This document shows positions 1 to 7,136 of a stretch of DNA of 64,000 nucleotides, in pieces (positions within the stretch are counted from its first letter, which is position 1; each line of letters starts with the position of its first letter). The translations under genes and the position numbers were made by a program. The notes below the pieces were generated by a model. The model was not told the DNA's origin. It saw nothing but the letters and a program-made list of their open reading frames with translations, and searched no databases. The DNA lies in assembly GCA_031296405.1 (NCBI GenBank), contig JAVKKH010000008.1, positions 27,002-91,001 of the forward strand, in the 5' to 3' direction. The DNA comes from Candidatus Tepidifontimicrobium thermophilum. GTDB lineage: Bacteria > Sysuimicrobiota > Sysuimicrobiia > Sysuimicrobiales > Sysuimicrobiaceae.

Positions 1-68
1 TGCTGACCGAGGTCCTCCTGGAGTCCGTAGAGCTGCGGGCGAAGGAGCCGCTGGGTGGCCGCCCGTGA
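1..68 (+). CDS. 3' end of an unidentified protein gene
   Basis: An open frame beginning before the window reads 21 residues (codons from position 3) ending in GGRP and a TGA at 66-68. The TGA overlaps the GTG start of the next gene in a GTGA arrangement, which is the usual sign of translational coupling. Too little is present to assign a family. I infer it is a real gene only from this coupling and the frame. Confidence 0.5.
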   Translation, partial: LTEVLLESVELRAKEPLGGRP

Positions 69-289
69 ACCTGGCCTTCCTGCTGCTGGCCCTCGACGGC
101 AACACACCTGCCCAGGTAGCCCGGGAAGCCCGGAATCTGCCCGGCGTGTCGGAGGTCTACGCCACCCTGGGGCCCTACGACGTGGTGGTGGTCGCCCGGA
201 CAGAGTCCAGCCGGGACATCCCCGCCCTGGCCGAGCGGCTCCGGAGGATCCACGGCGTCGTTCAGGTGGTGACCTGCGTGGCCGTCTGA
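65..289 (+). CDS. Stand-alone Lrp/AsnC ligand-binding (RAM) domain protein
   Basis: A 74-residue protein with the alternating strand-helix pattern of the Lrp/AsnC C-terminal RAM domain. The N-terminal strand is followed by an LPGVSEVYATLGPYDVVV segment, a long helix, and a closing IHGVVQVVTCVAV strand. There is no helix-turn-helix, so it is not itself a DNA-binding regulator. Stand-alone RAM proteins of this size are common; they oligomerise and bind small effectors such as amino acids. GTG start, overlapping the upstream stop by four bases, so probably the last gene of an operon entering from the left. Function inferred from fold only. Confidence 0.8.
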   Translation: MNLAFLLLALDGNTPAQVAREARNLPGVSEVYATLGPYDVVVVARTESSRDIPALAERLRRIHGVVQVVTCVAV

Positions 290-321
290 CCTGCGGCCCG
301 GGCACGTGCGCTAGCGGGAGG

Positions 322-1254
322 TCACACCCGCACGCGCGGGGTGACCACCGTCATCTCGTCCAGGATCCGCTGCGCCACCTCCAGGGCTTCCAGCCCCGCC
401 TCCCCCGGCACCCGGGGGGTCGCGTCTCCCCGCACGCAGGCCAGGAAGTGCCGCAGCTCCGCCCGCAGCGGCTCCTCGTGCCGGACCGGGAACTCCCGGC
501 GGCCTGTGGCGGACCGCACCACCATGTGCTCCCGCAGGTAGTTCAGGTACACCGACCCGCCAGAAGTGGTGACCTCGATTTCCGCGGCCTTCTGCGGGGA
601 AACCCGGCTTGCCACCAGACTCGCCACGCACCCGTCCTCGAGGACCAGGTGCGCGACCGCCAGGTCCTCGTCCCCGTCGTACAGGCGCGCGCCGATCCCC
701 GTCACCCGGTTCACGTGGGACCCTGTCAGTGAAAGCACGATGTCGATGTCGTGGATCATGAGGTCCATCACCACGCCCACGTCCGTGGCGCGCCCCGGCT
801 GGTAGGGGCGCACCCGCCGTGCCTGGACGAACACCGGCTCCCGGGCGCGCTGCAGCAGCTCTTCCACCGAGGGCTTGAACCGCTCCACGTGGCCCACCAG
901 CAGCACCAGGTTCCGGGCCCGCGCCAGGGCCACCAGCTCCCGCGCCTCCTCCACCCGGGCGGTGATGGGCTTCTCCACCAGGACGTGCACGCCTGCCTGC
1001 AGGAGGTCGCGGGCGATGGCGTAGTGGTGCACGGTGGGTGCCACCACGCTCACCGCGTCCACCTTCCCCACCAGCTCCCGGTGGTCCAGGAAGCCCGGGA
1101 CGCGGTAGCGGGCGCTGAACTCCGCCACTTCCTCCGGGTTAGGGGAGACCACCGCGACCAGATGGGCTTCGGGTAGCTGGTGGTAGATGCGGACGTGGTG
1201 GCGCCCCCACTTGCCCAACCCGACCACGCCCACGCGCACGGCCTCCGGCTTCAC
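322..1254 (-). CDS. Gfo/Idh/MocA-family NAD(P)-dependent sugar oxidoreductase
   Basis: A 310-residue protein starting VKPEAVRVGVVGLGKWG, an N-terminal Rossmann fold with GxGxxG-type dinucleotide motif. The middle contains VLVEKPIT, the EKP signature whose Lys is catalytic in this family. The C-terminal part is the usual beta-sheet substrate domain. GTG at 1254 was chosen because its TGA/GTG overlaps the stop of the upstream aminotransferase; a longer frame would run deep into that gene. Paired with a DegT-type aminotransferase it probably oxidises a sugar nucleotide (WlbA/WbpB-like) so that the partner can aminate it. The exact sugar is not predictable. Confidence 0.88.
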   Translation of the reverse strand: MKPEAVRVGVVGLGKWGRHHVRIYHQLPEAHLVAVVSPNPEEVAEFSARYRVPGFLDHRELVGKVDAVSVVAPTVHHYAIARDLLQAGVHVLVEKPITARVEEARELVALARARNLVLLVGHVERFKPSVEELLQRAREPVFVQARRVRPYQPGRATDVGVVMDLMIHDIDIVLSLTGSHVNRVTGIGARLYDGDEDLAVAHLVLEDGCVASLVASRVSPQKAAEIEVTTSGGSVYLNYLREHMVVRSATGRREFPVRHEEPLRAELRHFLACVRGDATPRVPGEAGLEALEVAQRILDEMTVVTPRVRV

Positions 1255-2381
1255 GGGGAAGCCACCACCTGCCGCGCGAACTCCCGGACCGCGTCCACCA
1301 CCCTCCGCAGGTCGCCCTCCGTCAGCGCCGGATGCACGGGCAGGGACAGGACCTCGCCGCTCGCGCGCTCGGCCTGGGGCCACCCGCCGGGCGTGTACCC
1401 CAACCGCCGGTAGGGCTCGGTGTGCGGGACCGGCTCCGGGTAGTACACGCGGGTCTCCACGCCCCGCGCCCGCAGGTGGCGGCTCAACTCGTCGCGGCGC
1501 CGGGCCCGCACGGTGTACTGGTGGTACACATGGAAGTACCCCTCCGGCTCCGTGGGCGGGAGGATCCCGGGGAGGTCCCGCAGGACTTCGGTCAGGGTCT
1601 GCGCGTTCCGGCGGCGCGCGGCGTTGCGCTCGTCCAGCTTCTCCAGCTGCCCCAGGCCCAACGCCGCCGCCAGGTCAGTCATCCGGTAGTTGTGGCCCAC
1701 CACCTCGTACCGGTACGGGCCGGACTGTCCCTGGTGCACCAACAGCCGGACCCGGCGGGCCAGCTGTGGGTCCCGCGCGACCACCATGCCGCCCTCCCCC
1801 GTGGTCATGTTCTTGGTGGGGTAGAAGCTGAACACCGCGGCCACGCCGAACCCGCCCACCCGCCGACCCCGCAGGGCCGCGCCGTGGGCCTGTGCCGCGT
1901 CCTCCACCAGCCACACCCCGTGGCGGTCCGCCAGCTCTGCGAGCACGTCCACGGCCGCCGGCAGCCCGTACAGGTGCACCGCCACGATCCCGCGCACCCT
2001 GGGGTGACGGCGGAGCGCGTCCTCCACGGAGGACGGGTCGAGGTTGAAAGTTACCGGATCGATGTCCACAAACACGGGACGGGCGCCGCGGTGCACGACC
2101 GCGTTGGCGGTGGCCGCGAAGGTGAACGCGGGGACCACCACCTCGTCGCCAGGTCCGACCCCCAGGGCCTCCAGCAGCACCTCCAGGCCCGCGGTTCCGG
2201 AGCTGGTGGCCACCGCGTGGGGCACCTGCACGTACGCGGCGAAGGCAGCCTCGAACCGCTCCACCCACTCGCCCGAGCTCAGCTTTCCGGAGGACAACAC
2301 TTCCAGCACGCGCCGGCGGTCCTCCTCCGTGACCACGGGTCGGGCGATAGGCACCCAGTCCACTTCCACCTCCGCGGACAC
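1251..2381 (-). CDS. DegT/DnrJ/EryC1/StrS-family sugar aminotransferase
   Basis: A 376-residue PLP enzyme. Visible landmarks are the GTAGLEVLLEALGVGPGDEV segment, VEDAAQAHGA (Asp that contacts the PLP nitrogen) and SFYPTKNMTTGEGG, where the Lys forms the Schiff base. The C-terminus has the family YHQY/ RVYYP pattern. GTG at 2381 is preceded by GGAGGGG at good spacing; the extra upstream codons of the frame look non-conserved. It forms a two-gene unit with the Gfo/Idh/MocA oxidoreductase, a combination used to make amino-sugar nucleotides for surface glycans. No glycosyltransferase lies in the window to identify the product. Confidence 0.9.
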   Translation of the reverse strand: MSAEVEVDWVPIARPVVTEEDRRRVLEVLSSGKLSSGEWVERFEAAFAAYVQVPHAVATSSGTAGLEVLLEALGVGPGDEVVVPAFTFAATANAVVHRGARPVFVDIDPVTFNLDPSSVEDALRRHPRVRGIVAVHLYGLPAAVDVLAELADRHGVWLVEDAAQAHGAALRGRRVGGFGVAAVFSFYPTKNMTTGEGGMVVARDPQLARRVRLLVHQGQSGPYRYEVVGHNYRMTDLAAALGLGQLEKLDERNAARRRNAQTLTEVLRDLPGILPPTEPEGYFHVYHQYTVRARRRDELSRHLRARGVETRVYYPEPVPHTEPYRRLGYTPGGWPQAERASGEVLSLPVHPALTEGDLRRVVDAVREFARQVVASP

Positions 2382-2508
2382 GAAGCGACCCCTCCGGCCA
2401 CCACCAGAGGGGTCTACAACAGACCGGGGCGCCGCGACGGCCGCTTGCGGCGCAGCCCCCTCGTCATCTCCCACCACCGGTCCCGGCGCGGCCGACACGC
2501 CACGGCCG

Positions 2509-2655
2509 CTACTGGATCACCACCCGCCGGTTGGTGGCCAGGACCCAGATGAGGAACGCCAGCAACAGGACCACCAGCAGCTCCGCCTGACCGGAGCGGT
2601 CGCCGAGCCAGCGCCGCAGCCACGCCCGTACCTGCGCGTAGAGGAACTCGCCCAT
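2509..2655 (-). CDS. Small single-pass membrane protein, unknown function
   Basis: A 48-residue reading frame beginning MGEFLYAQVRAWLRRWLGD and ending TNRRVVIQ. It has a strong GGAGGTGAGCG site directly before the ATG. An amphipathic, Arg/Trp-rich N-terminal part is followed by one hydrophobic segment (about residues 24-41, ELLVVLLLAFLIWVLA) and a short basic tail, which suggests a cytoplasmic-face anchor. It lies between the SRPBCC gene and the aminotransferase on the same strand. The frame is supported by the ribosome binding site and the clear membrane-protein composition, not by recognised homology. Confidence 0.65.
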   Translation of the reverse strand: MGEFLYAQVRAWLRRWLGDRSGQAELLVVLLLAFLIWVLATNRRVVIQ

Positions 2656-2678
2656 CGCTCACCTCCGCGCCGTTTTTC

Positions 2679-3137
2679 CTAACCTCCGCCGGAGGCCCCT
2701 GCGGTTTCCTCCGCCCGCTTGCGCAGGGCCTCCAGCATGCCCTCCGCGTTCTTCCGCACGAGCTGCCGGACCAGGTTCGTGAGCAGCGGGCCCAAAAGCG
2801 GGATCCGCAGTTCGTAGTCCAGCACCAGACGGACCGAGCAACCGCCCGGTGCCGGCTCGAAGCTCCACGTCCCCTCGAACCGGTCGAAGTCGCCCTCCCG
2901 CTGGCGGAACGTGCACACCCGCCGCGCGTCGTCCCACTCGTCCTCCTCGGTCCAGGCCACGCGCCGGCCCTGGATCCTGCCGACCCACGCGGTGACGGTC
3001 CGGCTGCCGTCCCGGTGGACCACCCGCAGGCTCTCCACGTCCGGCATGAACTCCGGGAACTGTTCCACGTCCTTCGCGACGGTGTACACGTGGTCCACGG
3101 GCGCGCGGACGAACGTCTGCACCTCCACCACCGGCAT
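2679..3137 (-). CDS. SRPBCC-family (COQ10/polyketide cyclase-like) protein
   Basis: A 152-residue START/Bet v1-like fold protein. It opens VEVQTFVRAPVDHVYTVAKD, the standard first strand plus helix with an xxEQFPEFMP segment, and ends in a long C-terminal helix (VRKNAEGMLEALRKRAEE). Such proteins bind hydrophobic ligands such as quinones or polyketides; bacterial members of this size are often annotated aromatase/cyclase, without proof. ATG at 3137 follows GGAGGGATCAGG. Lies downstream of hflX on the same strand with a 43-base gap. The ligand is unknown. Confidence 0.82.
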   Translation of the reverse strand: MPVVEVQTFVRAPVDHVYTVAKDVEQFPEFMPDVESLRVVHRDGSRTVTAWVGRIQGRRVAWTEEDEWDDARRVCTFRQREGDFDRFEGTWSFEPAPGGCSVRLVLDYELRIPLLGPLLTNLVRQLVRKNAEGMLEALRKRAEETAGASGGG

Positions 3138-3180
3138 CCTGATCCCTCCAGGGAAGGATACGCCGTGCGCGGACCAAGTC

Positions 3181-4950
3181 CTACGTGGCCGCCCAGGGCT
3201 TGAGCCGGCTCAGCAGGGCCCACGGCAGCTCCGCCTCCACGTGTACCGCGTCGGGGTGGTACTCCTCGCGCAGCACACGGCCTCCCCGCCGCAGCTCGGC
3301 CAGCAGCCCGGCCTGCGCGTAGGGGATCCGCAGGCGGGTGCGCGGCCACCCTGGCAGCGCCTGCGCCACCCGCGCCAGGAGCTCCTCCAGTCCGGTCCTC
3401 CGCAGGGCGCTGATGGGGACCCCGCCCGTGCGGGCCACCAGCTCCGCCACCCGGTCCGCGGGAAGCCGGTCGGTCTTGTTGAGGGCCAGCACCGTGGGCT
3501 TGCCGTCGGCGCCCAGCTCCTCCAGCAGCTCTTCCACCGCCCGGCGCTGCCGTTCCCAGGCGGGATGGGACACGTCCAGGACGTGCACCAACGCGTCGGC
3601 CTCCGTCACCTCCTCCAGGGTGGCGCGGAAGGCCGCCACCAGCTGCGTGGGCAGCTTCCGCAGAAAGCCCACGGTGTCCACCAGCACCACGGGCCGCCCG
3701 TCGGGCAGACGCGCGCGGCGCGCGGTGGGGTCCAGGGTGGCGAACAGCTTGTCCTCCACGAACACCTGCGCACCGGACAGGGCATTGAGGAGGGTGGACT
3801 TGCCCGCGTTGGTGTACCCCACCAGGGCTACCACGGGGACCTCCGCCTGCTGGCGGGCGCGCCGCTGCGTCCGCCGGGCCCGCGCCACCTCCTCGATGCG
3901 GGCACGCAGCTCGTCGACGCGCCGGCGGACGCGGCGGCGGTCCGTCTCCAGCTGCGTCTCCCCTGGGCCCCGGGTCCCGATCCCACCGCCCAGGCGGGAC
4001 AGCAACACCCCCTTGCCCACCAGCCTCGGCAGCAGGTAGGTCATCTGCGCCAGTTCCACCTGGAGGCGGCCCTCCCGGGTCCGGGCGCGGCGGGCAAAGA
4101 TGTCCAGCACGAGCGCGGTGCGGTCCACCACCTTGACCCCCAGCTCCTCCTCCAGGTTGCGCTGCTGCGCGGGCGTGAGCTCCTCGTCGAACACCACCAG
4201 GTCCGCGGCCTCCCGCTCCACCAAGGCGCGCAGCTCCGCCACCTTCCCGCGGCCGATGAGGGTCGCCGGGTCCGGGCGCGGGCGTTCCTGGGTCAGCACA
4301 TCCACCACCTCCGCGCCCGCGGTCTCCGCCAGACGGCGCAGCTCCTCCAGGGACTCCGGGTCCGAGTAGCCACCGCGTCCCGGCACCACCAGCCCCACCA
4401 GCACCGCCCGTTCCGGCCGCTCCGAGCCCGAGGGCGCGCCCCGCGAGGCTTCCTCCACGGCCCGGATGCGGTCTGCGGCGCGGAGGTGGCCCAGCGTCTC
4501 CAGGTCGAAGGGCCCCTCTAGCTGCAACGACCCGGCCGCGCTGCTCACCCACGCCTCCGTCACCTGTCCGCGGCGGTGACCTAAGGTCACCAGAAGGTCC
4601 AGGCGCGCGCCTTCCAGGAGTTCTAGGTCCGCGTCGGTGGGATACGCTTCCGGCTGGTCGTACACCAGCACCAGCCGCAGGCCGCACGGCCGCCCGTCCC
4701 GGCGCCGCTGCAGGGTGGCCTCCAGTTCCGGCCAGTTGCGCCCGAGCAGCACGTGGGCGCAGTGGGCGTTCCGCGACAGCAGAACTCCGACCCCGCGACG
4801 GGCCACGTGCGCCAGCTGCGCCAGCCGGGCCGCCAGCTCCGGGTCGCACACGAGCTCGGGGGCGAACGTCCGACCGCGCAGCGCCGCGACCAGGTTCCGG
4901 GCCTCCTTGGACAGCCGGTGCGTGTTGCCGATCAGGAACGGGAGCCGCAC
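3181..4950 (-). CDS. hflX: Ribosome-associated GTPase HflX, long form with N-terminal extension
   Basis: A 589-residue GTPase. Residues about 180-370 are the HflX-specific subdomain, with LIGRGKVAEL and the GGGIGTRGPGETQLE signature near 321-335. The G domain follows with P-loop GYTNAGKST at 378-386, DTVGF and NKTD. HflX rescues or splits stalled 70S ribosomes. The first 170 residues are an extra domain that short HflX proteins (around 400 residues) lack, though long forms are known in Gram-positive lineages. GTG at 4950 lies five bases from the stop of the upstream aminotransferase with only a weak Shine-Dalgarno sequence, so translation is likely coupled. Confidence 0.95.
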   Translation of the reverse strand: MRLPFLIGNTHRLSKEARNLVAALRGRTFAPELVCDPELAARLAQLAHVARRGVGVLLSRNAHCAHVLLGRNWPELEATLQRRRDGRPCGLRLVLVYDQPEAYPTDADLELLEGARLDLLVTLGHRRGQVTEAWVSSAAGSLQLEGPFDLETLGHLRAADRIRAVEEASRGAPSGSERPERAVLVGLVVPGRGGYSDPESLEELRRLAETAGAEVVDVLTQERPRPDPATLIGRGKVAELRALVEREAADLVVFDEELTPAQQRNLEEELGVKVVDRTALVLDIFARRARTREGRLQVELAQMTYLLPRLVGKGVLLSRLGGGIGTRGPGETQLETDRRRVRRRVDELRARIEEVARARRTQRRARQQAEVPVVALVGYTNAGKSTLLNALSGAQVFVEDKLFATLDPTARRARLPDGRPVVLVDTVGFLRKLPTQLVAAFRATLEEVTEADALVHVLDVSHPAWERQRRAVEELLEELGADGKPTVLALNKTDRLPADRVAELVARTGGVPISALRRTGLEELLARVAQALPGWPRTRLRIPYAQAGLLAELRRGGRVLREEYHPDAVHVEAELPWALLSRLKPWAAT

Positions 4951-4954
4951 AGGG

Positions 4955-6130
4955 TCACCGCAGCCCGCGCAGGCGCTCGATTGCCTCCTTCAACCGGTCC
5001 TCCGGCGTGGTGAAGGACAGCCGCACGTACCGGTCGCCCACCTCCCCGTATCCAACCCCCGGGGTGACCACCACCGCGGCGCGGTCCAGCACGTGCTGCG
5101 CGAAGGTGACGGAGTCGAACCCGTCAGGTACTTCCGCCCACAGGTAGAAGGTGGCGCGAGGGCGCCCGACCCGCCACCCGGCTTCCCGCAGGCCGTCCAC
5201 CAAAAGGTCCCGGCGCGCCTGGAAGACCGCCACCCGCTGGCGGACCGGCTCCTCCGGCCCCCGCAGGGCGGCCTCCCCGGCCCGCTGGACGGCCACGAAC
5301 ACCCCGCTGTCCAGGTTCGTCTTCAGCTTGGCCAGCGCCGCCACCACGTCGGGGTTCCCGCACACCCAGCCCAGGCGCCAGCCTGTCATGCAGAAGGTCT
5401 TGGACAGGGAGTGGAACTCCACCCCGACCTCGAGGGCCCCCGGCGCCTGCAGGAACGACGGCGGGCGGTAGCCGTCGTAGGCGATCTCCGAGTAGGAGTT
5501 GTCGTGCACCACCACCACGTCGAACTCCCGCGCGAAGCGCACCACCTCCGCGAAGAAGTCCAGCTCGACGGTGGCCGCGGTGGGGTTGTTGGGGTAGTTC
5601 AAAAACATCAGGCGGGCCCGCCGGGCCACCTCTGTGGGGACCTCGCTGAGGTCCGGGAGGAACCCTGAGGCGGGCCGCAGCGGTAGGGACTGCGGGACTC
5701 CGTCCGCCAGCAGGGTCGCCACCCGGTACACGGGGTACCCCGGGTCGGGCACGAGGGCCACGTCCCCGGGGTTCAGCAGGGCCCACGGCAGGTGCGCAAG
5801 GCCTTCCTTGGACCCGATGAGGGCCAGCACCTCTCGGTCGGGGTCCAGCCGGACGCCGAACCGCCGCTGGTACCAGTCCGCCACCGCGGCCCGGAAGCTC
5901 CCGGTCCCCGGATACGGGGGGTAGCGGTGGGTGGAGGGGTCCGCAACAGCTTGGCGCATGGCCTCCACCACGTGCTCCGGGGTGGGCAGGTCGGGGTCGC
6001 CCACCGCGAGGCTGATCACGTCAACTCCCCGCCGTTGCAGCTCCTCTGTCCGGCGGTCCAGGTCCGCGAACAGGTAAGGCGGTACCCGCTGCACCCGCTC
6101 CGACTCGCGTTGGCGCGTGGTGGGTTCCAT
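4955..6130 (-). CDS. dapL: Class I/II PLP aminotransferase, LL-diaminopimelate aminotransferase-like
   Basis: A 391-residue fold-type I aminotransferase. It contains DVISLAVGDPDLPTPEHV near the N-terminus, NYPNNPTAA, VHDNSYSEIAYDG and HSLSKTFCMTGWRLGW, whose Lys binds PLP, plus a C-terminal VRLSFT with the carboxylate-binding Arg. The HSLSKTFCMTGWR and HDNSYSEIA forms are those of LL-diaminopimelate aminotransferases, which convert tetrahydrodipicolinate directly to LL-DAP for lysine and peptidoglycan. Other transaminases of the subgroup share them, so substrate is inferred. ATG at 6130 sits five bases after GGAGG; an upstream GTG is part of that site. Confidence 0.8.
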   Translation of the reverse strand: MEPTTRQRESERVQRVPPYLFADLDRRTEELQRRGVDVISLAVGDPDLPTPEHVVEAMRQAVADPSTHRYPPYPGTGSFRAAVADWYQRRFGVRLDPDREVLALIGSKEGLAHLPWALLNPGDVALVPDPGYPVYRVATLLADGVPQSLPLRPASGFLPDLSEVPTEVARRARLMFLNYPNNPTAATVELDFFAEVVRFAREFDVVVVHDNSYSEIAYDGYRPPSFLQAPGALEVGVEFHSLSKTFCMTGWRLGWVCGNPDVVAALAKLKTNLDSGVFVAVQRAGEAALRGPEEPVRQRVAVFQARRDLLVDGLREAGWRVGRPRATFYLWAEVPDGFDSVTFAQHVLDRAAVVVTPGVGYGEVGDRYVRLSFTTPEDRLKEAIERLRGLR

Positions 6131-6157
6131 CGTCACCTCCTCGATCCTCTCGCAGCC

Positions 6158-7114
6158 CTAGGATAGCCCAAGCGCAACACCCTCCGCCCGCAGGACCTCC
6201 AGTACACGTTCGCTCACCGCGTCCGGTGGGAGGTCGTCCACGTCCACCCATCGGACCCTGGGATCTGCCCGGAACCACGTCCACTGGCGCTTCGCGTACC
6301 GGCGGGTGTTGCGCTCCAGCTCGCGTACGGCCTCCTCCAGGCCCACCTGGCCCAGCACGTACGGCACCAGCTCCTTGTACCCCAGGCCCTGCATGGCGGG
6401 CTTGGAGGGATCCACGCCCCGGGCCAGCAGCGCCCGCACTTCCTCCACGAGCCCTGCGGCCAGCTGCTGCTGGATGCGCCGGGAGATCCGTTCGTACAGC
6501 CGCATCCGGTCCACGGTGAGGCCCACCTGGAATGCCTCTTCCCCCGCCTCGCGCCGGGCCAGCTGGCTGAAGGGCCGTCCGGTGTGCACCACCACTTCGA
6601 GCGCGCGGATCACGCGGCGCAGGTTCTGCGGGGGAATCCGGGACGCGGCCTCGGGGTCCAGCTCCATCAGGCGGCGGTACAGTACCCCAGGTTGCTGCCG
6701 TTCCTGTTCCTCCCAGGCCCGGCGGGCTGCCCAGTCCGGCGGCACCTGCGGGATCCGAAGGCCGTCTACCACGGCCCGCACGTACAGCCCCGTCCCGCCC
6801 ACCAGGATCGGCACCCTCCCCCGCGTGCGGATGTCCGCGATGGCCTGCCGGGCCAGGCGCTGGAAGTCCCAGACGGTGAACACCTCCGCCGGGTCCGCCA
6901 CGTCCAGCAGGTGGTGCGGGACCCGGGCCCGCAGGGCCGCGGTGGGCTTGGCGGTCCCGATGTCCATGCCGCGGTAGACGGTGCGGGAGTCCGCGCACAC
7001 CACCTCCCCGCCCAGCCGCTCCGCGAGCTCCACCGCCACCGCGGACTTCCCCACGGCGGTGGGGCCCACCACCACCAGGAGCGGCAAGCCACGGACACCA
7101 GGAGTCCTGTCCAC
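6158..7114 (-). CDS. miaA: tRNA dimethylallyltransferase MiaA
   Basis: MiaA transfers dimethylallyl to A37 of tRNAs reading UNN codons, the substrate that MiaB then thiomethylates. The P-loop VVGPTAVGKSAVAVELA lies close to the N-terminus, followed by CADSRTVYRGMDIGTAK and VGGTGLYVRAVVDGL. The C-terminal end has RYAKRQWTWFR. I chose GTG at 7114 (318 residues); an ATG at 7150 would overlap the divergent mutS start by 14 bases, and a TTG at 7087 is also possible. None has a good ribosome binding site. Unlike the usual colinear mutS-mutL-miaA order, it faces away from mutS. Confidence 0.93.
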   Translation of the reverse strand: MDRTPGVRGLPLLVVVGPTAVGKSAVAVELAERLGGEVVCADSRTVYRGMDIGTAKPTAALRARVPHHLLDVADPAEVFTVWDFQRLARQAIADIRTRGRVPILVGGTGLYVRAVVDGLRIPQVPPDWAARRAWEEQERQQPGVLYRRLMELDPEAASRIPPQNLRRVIRALEVVVHTGRPFSQLARREAGEEAFQVGLTVDRMRLYERISRRIQQQLAAGLVEEVRALLARGVDPSKPAMQGLGYKELVPYVLGQVGLEEAVRELERNTRRYAKRQWTWFRADPRVRWVDVDDLPPDAVSERVLEVLRAEGVALGLS

Positions 7115-7136
7115 GGTCCGAGAACACCGTACAACG

